From Flavobacteriales bacterium UBA7325 (GTDB lineage Bacteria; Bacteroidota; Bacteroidia; Flavobacteriales_D; Crocinitomicaceae), in NCBI GenBank assembly GCA_002471375.1, contig DKPV01000086.1, forward strand, positions 1 through 42,640: 42,640 nucleotides of DNA, written 5' to 3'. The notes under the pieces were generated by a model. That model did no database searches, was not told the origin of the DNA, and worked only from the letters and a program-made list of their open reading frames with translations. Positions 42,640 through 42,640 of this stretch are shown piece after piece. Made by a program: the position numbers and the translations under genes. The stretch's first letter is position 1. Each line of letters begins with the position of its first letter.

Positions 42640-42640
42640 T

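Noticed and set aside
1..42640. CRISPR arrays, tRNA or rRNA genes, prophage, complete insertion sequences
   Set aside because: No regularly spaced repeats, tRNA cloverleaf signatures, phage genes or intact transposase genes were seen in reading the window.

Overview
The window comes from a Bacteroidota chromosome, most likely a marine or aquatic member of the Flavobacteriales. The evidence is low-to-moderate GC, promoter boxes of the TAnnTTTG type, few Shine-Dalgarno sites, gliding genes gldF and gldG, type IX secretion (T9SS) sorting domains, a bacillithiol gene (bshB1), a fused ResB-CcsA cytochrome c maturation protein, a DUF5916 outer-membrane protein, and a TonB-dependent receptor behind a TPP riboswitch. 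I saw no tRNA, rRNA, CRISPR array, prophage or intact insertion sequence.

Layout. 1-6 kb: the 3' end of a cysteine desulfurase, a GT4 glycosyltransferase overlapping a Gre-factor-like protein, then bshB1 and the large ccsBA fusion on the minus strand. 6-11 kb: a secreted thioredoxin-like T9SS cargo, a DUF1853 protein, an FMN reductase, a small haem lipoprotein, a broken lipoprotein gene and purC. 10.7-14.3 kb: a ClpP-like lipoprotein, phoH, then a divergent run of SAM hydroxide adenosyltransferase, ABM monooxygenase and a thioredoxin-fold protein. 14.3-15.2 kb: a decayed stretch holding a YHYH/EF-hand pseudogene and a scrap of a transposase. 15.3-20.1 kb: gldF, gldG, a DUF4340-like gene and dnaN. 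20.2-24.7 kb (minus): a DUF5916 protein and ComEC. 24.9-30.1 kb: a small two-repeat protein, an orphan HisKA_2 histidine kinase, and the translation cluster thrS-infC-rpmI-rplT ending in a strong terminator. 30.2-35 kb: a lipoprotein esterase, a conserved lipoprotein of unknown function (minus), an APC permease and a beta-lactamase-fold serine hydrolase. 35.3-37.7 kb: a DUF2339 membrane protein. 37.8-41.5 kb: a PnuC-type transporter overlapping a NadR-type kinase, then a TPP riboswitch and a TonB-dependent receptor, probably a thiamin uptake locus. 41.6-42.6 kb (minus): a headless T9SS protein remnant and the 3' end of dnaK.

Most of the window is conserved housekeeping. The unusual parts are three broken genes plus a transposase remnant, whose reading frames can still be reconstructed, the thiamin-linked PnuC/kinase/TonB locus, and a Gre-like protein keeping the acidic pair of transcript-cleavage factors. 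I found no convincing new multi-gene system.
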